A stretch of DNA of 55,545 nt from an uncultured Collinsella sp. (GTDB lineage Bacteria; Actinomycetota; Coriobacteriia; Coriobacteriales; Coriobacteriaceae). Both the position numbers and the translations under genes were made by a program. This document shows, in pieces, positions 51,604 through 55,545 of this stretch. The first letter of the stretch is position 1. Each line of letters opens with the position of its first letter. The stretch spans positions 1 to 55,545 of the forward strand of contig UQIY01000008.1 of assembly GCA_900541195.1 (NCBI GenBank), written 5' to 3'. The notes beneath the pieces were generated by a model. The model was not told where the DNA came from. It saw nothing but the letters and a program-made list of their open reading frames with translations, and ran no database searches.

Positions 51604-53067
51604 CTACTCGTCGTGTTTCTCCTCGCGGCGAGCGGCGGCGCGGGCTTCGTGGATGCCCTTGATTGCGGCATGGCGAGCCGTGCGGGCGTCGTGGATGGCG
51701 TCACGAGCCTCGGCGGTCGTCGCCTTGGCAGAGCGCAACTTGGCGGCCAGATCGGGGTTGGTTTCGGCGACCGCGGTGATCGCGGGGCCGTCGAGCTCCT
51801 CTTGCGTGGGCTCGGCCAAAAAGTCGATGGCATACTGGGCTGCCACCATGGAGCCCTTGGCCAGCACTCTCTCGTCAATCTTGTAAAAGCAGGAATGCTG
51901 GGCGTACGTGGCGCCAATCTTGGGGTTACGCGTACCTACAAAGGCGAGCACGCCCGGCACGCGGCGCAGGTACTCCGAAAAATCCTCGCCCGAAAGTGTG
52001 CCGCGATAATGGCCTTGGCCGGCGGGACCCAGACACTTAATTACGGCCTGACGGCAGCGCTCGCTCGAGGCCGCGTCGTTTTCGACCTTGTAGTTGGCGA
52101 TGGTGTAATCGGTGAGCTCTGCCTCGGCGCCCAAGGCGGCTGCAGTATGCTCCACGATGCGGCGCATAAGCTCCGGCATTTCCTCGTGGGTTGAATCGCC
52201 GTAGGTGCGCACCGTGCCGGCGAGGTAGGCCGTGCCGGCGATAACGTTGCGCGCGGTGCCGCCGTGCAGCTCGCCGACGGTGATGACGGCCGGCTCATAG
52301 GGGCTGATCTCGCGCGAGACGATGGTCTGCAGGGCGTTGACGATCTCGGCGGCAACCATGACGGCGTCGTGGCCGCGCTGGGGCATGGCGCCGTGGCACG
52401 AGGTGCCGCGGACATCGATGCGGAACCAGTCGGTATTGGCCATGCGCGGGCCGGGCTCGCAGCTTACGGTGCCGGCGTCGACCTCGCTCCAGATGTGCGC
52501 GGCGTAGGCGCCGTCGACGCCGTCGAGCACACCCGTGCCGATCATGAGTTTGGCGCCCTGGCCGTTTTCCTCACTGGGCTGGAAGACGATGCGGATCTCG
52601 CCGTGGATGTCGTCGGTCATATGGCGCAGGATCTGCAGCGTGCCGAGCATCATGGCGATGTGGCAGTCGTGGCCGCAGGCGTGCATGCAGCCCTCGTTGA
52701 CACTGGCGAATTCCTCGCCGGTCTGCTCGGTGACGGGCAGGGCGTCAATATCCGCGCGCAGCAGTATGCGGCGGCGCGGCGTGCCGTCCTCGCGATAGGC
52801 GTCGGGTGCGGTGCCGCGAAGGGTCGCCACCAGGCCCGTCTTAAGGGAGCGCTCGTAGGGGATATTCATGGCGTCGAGCTGGTTGGCGATGTCGGAGGTC
52901 GTGCGCTCTTCGGCGAGGCTCAGCTCCGGGTGCTTATGGAAGTGCCGGCGCTGCTTAATGATGTAGGGTTCAAACTCGGCGGCGATATCTTGGATGGCTG
53001 CGGTGACATCGTCAGCCGCGCGAGTCTCGGTCGCCGCCATAATCTGCTGTGCCTTGGTCTTCGTCAT
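51604..53067 (-). CDS. M20 family amidohydrolase/aminoacylase with helical C-terminal extension
   Basis: A 487-residue M20D-type metal-dependent amidohydrolase, the group of N-acyl amino acid and hippurate hydrolases. HFHKHPELS (42-50), RADIDALPV (104-112), MHACGHDCH with Cys131/His133, the Glu pair in SEENGQGAK (166-167) and AQHSCFYKID near the end of the catalytic part are present. Residues from about 430 form a charged Ala/Arg-rich helix tail not usual in this family. AAGGAG lies 8-9 bases before ATG 53067. Substrate unknown; the divergent neighbour is another amidohydrolase. Part of the tail is low complexity. Confidence 0.9.
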   Translation of the reverse strand: MTKTKAQQIMAATETRAADDVTAAIQDIAAEFEPYIIKQRRHFHKHPELSLAEERTTSDIANQLDAMNIPYERSLKTGLVATLRGTAPDAYREDGTPRRRILLRADIDALPVTEQTGEEFASVNEGCMHACGHDCHIAMMLGTLQILRHMTDDIHGEIRIVFQPSEENGQGAKLMIGTGVLDGVDGAYAAHIWSEVDAGTVSCEPGPRMANTDWFRIDVRGTSCHGAMPQRGHDAVMVAAEIVNALQTIVSREISPYEPAVITVGELHGGTARNVIAGTAYLAGTVRTYGDSTHEEMPELMRRIVEHTAAALGAEAELTDYTIANYKVENDAASSERCRQAVIKCLGPAGQGHYRGTLSGEDFSEYLRRVPGVLAFVGTRNPKIGATYAQHSCFYKIDERVLAKGSMVAAQYAIDFLAEPTQEELDGPAITAVAETNPDLAAKLRSAKATTAEARDAIHDARTARHAAIKGIHEARAAARREEKHDE

Positions 53068-53235
53068 GATCGATTTGCTCCTTGCTGGGTTGATCGCAAA
53101 ATCGTACAGGCTCTTTCCAGTATGCCACCTGCCGCTAGGGCTGGTAAAGTTGCCGTTTGCCGCTTGGGGTTTTGTTACAAGGGCGGGGGAGTACACTCGG
53201 GGGTGTTGAATTTCCTGCCAGAGATGGGGATGCCC

Positions 53236-54873
53236 ATGCAACATATCGATCGGATTATCCGCTCCAAGAACGTCTTTACCGCGCAAGACGGCATCGATTC
53301 CGCCCGCGAGCTGGCGATTGCCATCGCAGGCGACCGTATCGTCGCAGTCGGTGCGCCCGATGACGTGATTGCCGCCGCTCCCGCCGCCACGCCGGTTCTC
53401 GACTACGGCGAGCAGTTTGTCTGCCCCGGTTTCCATGACGCTCATCTGCACTTCTTCCATACCTCGGTTGGCTCCTCGCCGTACATGCTCATGGATATGG
53501 GCACGTCCGAGGCGGCGCTGGTGCAGCACGCGCTCGAGTTTTCCCAGGACCTGCCCGATGACGCCTGGGTTGTGACGCAAGGCTGGCGCGACTACCGTTG
53601 GGACCCGCCCGAGCATCCTACCAAGGCGTCGCTCGATGCGGCATTCCCCGATCGTCCCTGCGTTATGTACTCGGGCGACGGGCACACGCTGTGGCTCAAC
53701 AGCCGCGCACTCGAGGCGCTCGGCGTCACGCGCGACAGCGAGCCGCCAGCGGGCGGTAGCTACGACAAAGACGCAAACGGCGAACTCACGGGCATTGCTC
53801 ACGAAGCGGCTGCCATGCAGCTGCTGCCGCGCTGTCTTGAGTGGCTGGGCGAAGATCGCATCGCAAGCGCTTGCGCCGATCAAATGAGGCGCATGGCCGA
53901 GCAGGGTATTACCTCGATCTGCGATATGTCGCTCATGCCCATGCCGGGCTGCGATTTTATCCGCGACGATGTCTACGACAAACTGCAGACGGCCGGCAAG
54001 CTGGGCATTCGTGCCCATCTGTTCCCCACGCTGCTGGATGACCAGTCGCGTCTAGAAGAGCTCCAGGTACGTTACGCGAACAACGCGCTGCTTTCGGCGC
54101 CAGGTTTTAAGCAGTTCTTCGACGGCGTGTCGAGCGAACACACGGCATATCTCACTGAGCCCTATACCAATCCGCGCTTCCCGGGCGACCAGGGCCGTCT
54201 GACGGTCCCGGCCGAGCGCATGCGCAAGTTGGTTCTGGCGGCAGCCGAGCGTGGCCACACCGTGCGCATCCACGTTATCGGCGACGGTGCGATTCATGCC
54301 GCGCTGGATATCTTCGAGGAGGCAGCCGACCTGTACGGCCTGCCCCAGCACGGCCATAACACGCTCGAGCATCTGGAGAATTTGCTGCCTCAGGACATCG
54401 ATCGTCTGCGCAAGCTCAACGTCATTGCCTCGAGCCAGCCTTGCCACATCACGCTCGACCCGGGTGGCCCGGAGCGCGATCTGGGCCTGGAGCGCAGCCG
54501 CATCATGTGGCCGTTCGCAACCTATAAGCAGCGCGGCATTCGCCAAGCCTTCGGTACCGACAGCCCTATCACGCCCGTTACCAGCATGAACGTGCTCTAC
54601 ACGGCTATCACGCGCCAGGACCGTCGCAGCCACTGGCCCGAGGGCGGCTGGTTGCCGAGCGAGCGCATCGATGCAGCAACGGCTCTGCGCAACTACACCC
54701 TGGGCAGCGCCTATGCAGCGGGCGACGAGCAAAACCTCGGCAGCTTGGAGCCCGGCAAGTACGCCGACCTGGTAGTCCTGGACCAAAACCCGCTCACCGT
54801 TGACCCCCAAGAGCTCCAAGCCACCAAGGTTCAGGCCACCTACCTGGCAGGCAACTTGATTTACGAGCGCTAA
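53236..54873 (+). CDS. YtcJ-like amidohydrolase
   Basis: A 545-residue metal-dependent amidohydrolase of the YtcJ/N-substituted formamide deformylase group. An N-terminal beta-sandwich part precedes the barrel. The first metal motif is FHDAHLHFFH (66-75). MYSGDGHTLWLNSRAL carries the family's GHTLWLN string. Later His ligands lie in VRIHVIGDGA and in the HNTLEH region, and the last Asp in AFGTDSPI. EPGKYADLVVLDQNPL closes the C-terminal sandwich. ATG at 53236 is preferred (AGATGGGG upstream); ATG 53224 and 53230 are alternatives. Substrate unknown. It is divergent from the M20 gene. Confidence 0.9.
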   Translation: MQHIDRIIRSKNVFTAQDGIDSARELAIAIAGDRIVAVGAPDDVIAAAPAATPVLDYGEQFVCPGFHDAHLHFFHTSVGSSPYMLMDMGTSEAALVQHALEFSQDLPDDAWVVTQGWRDYRWDPPEHPTKASLDAAFPDRPCVMYSGDGHTLWLNSRALEALGVTRDSEPPAGGSYDKDANGELTGIAHEAAAMQLLPRCLEWLGEDRIASACADQMRRMAEQGITSICDMSLMPMPGCDFIRDDVYDKLQTAGKLGIRAHLFPTLLDDQSRLEELQVRYANNALLSAPGFKQFFDGVSSEHTAYLTEPYTNPRFPGDQGRLTVPAERMRKLVLAAAERGHTVRIHVIGDGAIHAALDIFEEAADLYGLPQHGHNTLEHLENLLPQDIDRLRKLNVIASSQPCHITLDPGGPERDLGLERSRIMWPFATYKQRGIRQAFGTDSPITPVTSMNVLYTAITRQDRRSHWPEGGWLPSERIDAATALRNYTLGSAYAAGDEQNLGSLEPGKYADLVVLDQNPLTVDPQELQATKVQATYLAGNLIYER

Positions 54874-54892
54874 CCCCACATCCCGCCCCTCA

Positions 54893-54921
54893 GTTGCGGT
54901 GAAATAGTCCCTAAAAGGGGG
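54893..54921. repeat. hairpin repeat R2, half copy cut by an insertion sequence
   Basis: GTTGCGGTGAAATAGTCCCT is the left arm of an R2 hairpin. The expected right arm is missing and the IS left end begins at about 54922. Confidence 0.7.
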
Positions 54922-55507
54922 TGCGGACAGAAAGTTGGACCGCGGGGCGGTCCGGACTGGAGGTTCGCATGTACAGCAGGGAGAAGGTCGAGCTCTTCCT
55001 CCTGGCGACGGAGGACGGCATGGGGCCCACCGCCGCCGCGAAGTTCGCGGGGGTCTCGGTGGGCGCGGCCAAGAAGTGGGCGACGGGCCACCTCCCGCAC
55101 AGCTACACCGGGGCGCGCTGTAGAATCGTGGCGAGGAAACCGCCACGGAAGGAGGCCAGCTTGGGCCCCGACAAGTCGATCTACGCCCCGCCCGCGACCG
55201 GCCCGCTCGCCGGGCTCAACGAGGACCAGATAGAGAACCTGCTGCTCAGGGCGGTGTTGGCCGACCTAAAAGCGGAAGGGTGGGACCCGGCTTCGATCTC
55301 GAACAGGAGCAAGTGCGAGCTCGGCGAGAGATTGAGGCGGGCGACCGCCCTGCCCCTCCGCTCGATCACAGGTTTCTTGAGGATATCGAAGAGCTCCTAT
55401 GAGTACTGGAGGCCCCGCGTCGCCGCGCCGCGCGACCGCGACGCCGACATACGAGACCGCGTGGTGCGCATCTTCCGCGAGGGCTCGGGGTGCTGGGGGT
55501 ACCGCAC
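54922..55507 (+). mobile_element. IS3-family insertion sequence, left part
   Basis: The left end is probably TGCGGACAGAAAGTTGGACC, resembling IS3/IS150-type ends. The transposase gene starts at 54969. The right end is beyond the window because the contig stops inside the element. Confidence 0.75.
54969..55507 (+). CDS. IS3-family transposase, truncated at the contig end
   Basis: About 180 residues are visible in one open frame from ATG 54969 (TGGAGG 5 bases upstream). Residues 20-45 are an OrfA-type helix-turn-helix (TAAAKFAGVSVGAAKKWATG). A region rich in basic residues follows. From about 135 the sequence LPLRSITGFLRISKSSYEYW and DADIRDRVVRIFREGSGCWG matches the N-terminus of IS3-family OrfB, so OrfA and OrfB seem joined without a frameshift. 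The DDE catalytic core is not reached. Codon use (AGG, ATA, CTA) differs from neighbours, consistent with a mobile gene. Reading is lost at 55508, where adapter sequence begins. Confidence 0.85.
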
Positions 55508-55545
55508 CTGTCTCTTATACACATCTGACGCTGCCGACGAACTCT
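55508..55545 (+). other. Nextera adapter read-through at the contig end (not genomic)
   Basis: CTGTCTCTTATACACATCT (55508-55526) is the Tn5 mosaic end. GACGCTGCCGACGA (55527-55540) is the rest of the reverse-complemented Nextera read 1 adapter. The last five bases (ACTCT) would be the start of a sample index. Untrimmed library sequence. Confidence 0.97.

Noticed and set aside
52264..53235. Long upstream extension of the YtcJ-like amidohydrolase frame
   Set aside because: This part lies antisense to the M20 gene and has no family similarity; the amidohydrolase domain starts at about 53236.
55124..55369. Minus-strand frame near the contig end
   Set aside because: Opposite to the IS3 transposase frame and without any motif.
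55508..55545. C-terminal residues of the transposase after GCWGYRT
   Set aside because: They are translated adapter sequence.

Overview
The window is about 55.5 kb of GC-rich bacterial chromosome with ordinary housekeeping and accessory genes. Gene content points to a gut Coriobacteriia member, most likely Collinsella or a close relative. The clues are the Amt/P-II pair, a giant fused 2-hydroxyacyl-CoA dehydratase activase, an arylsulfate sulfotransferase lipoprotein, Asp23/AmaP envelope proteins, an IS3-like transposase and many short intergenic palindromes. The taxon is inferred, because no rRNA gene is present. The left edge cuts through an ABC transporter ATPase. The right edge is a contig end: the last 38 bases are a Nextera sequencing adapter fused to a truncated IS3-family transposase, so 55508-55545 is not genomic.

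Layout. 1-3049: ABC export ATPase and FtsX-type permease. 3050-5898: repeat-rich stretch around a membrane-bound XRE regulator and a small unknown gene. 5899-9751: phosphofructokinase, a membrane-anchored Ntn amide hydrolase and an M18 aminopeptidase. 9966-10830: RHH/PIN toxin-antitoxin pair. 11062-13850 (minus strand): hydroxyacid dehydrogenase, methionine aminopeptidase and a radical SAM protein. 14076-17346: alpha/beta hydrolase, then a degenerate-GGDEF/receiver/HD-GYP protein with an HPt protein. 17452-21774 (minus strand): polar amino-acid ABC importer with a class-I glutamine amidotransferase-like hydrolase. 22044-23983: tiny Cys-containing ORF and a DXS-like enzyme. 24212-27777: HD protein, CmpB-like membrane protein, Amt and P-II. 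27859-35724: HAD phosphatase, TetR regulator, 1593-residue activase fusion and a 3-hydroxyacyl-CoA dehydrogenase. 35904-40764: arylsulfotransferase, DUF389 protein and OPT transporter. 40967-43816: CoaX, dCMP deaminase, NifU-like protein and Lgt. 43963-51473: large membrane protein, YebC, AmaP/DUF2273/Asp23 operon, YitT-like protein and zinc-ribbon membrane protein. 51604-54873: M20 and YtcJ-like amidohydrolases. 54922-55507: partial IS.

Functional links. The amino-acid importer and the PuuD-like hydrolase read as one unit for glutamine, glutamate or gamma-glutamyl compounds. Amt and P-II form the usual ammonium uptake and sensing pair, but this P-II lacks Tyr51. Lgt is needed to lipidate the two predicted twin-arginine lipoproteins (importer binding protein and arylsulfotransferase).

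The most unusual signal is non-coding. There are at least six kinds of intergenic palindrome: a 303-bp repeat duplicated without indels; a 181-bp palindrome with three paired blocks and symmetric unpaired gaps; a hairpin family with a GTTGCGGTG foot, one copy of which is interrupted by the IS; a five-copy element of about 55 bp; related palindromes with unrelated stems but a shared GGGGACRGG core; and several single foldbacks. No RAYT transposase is in the window to mobilise them.
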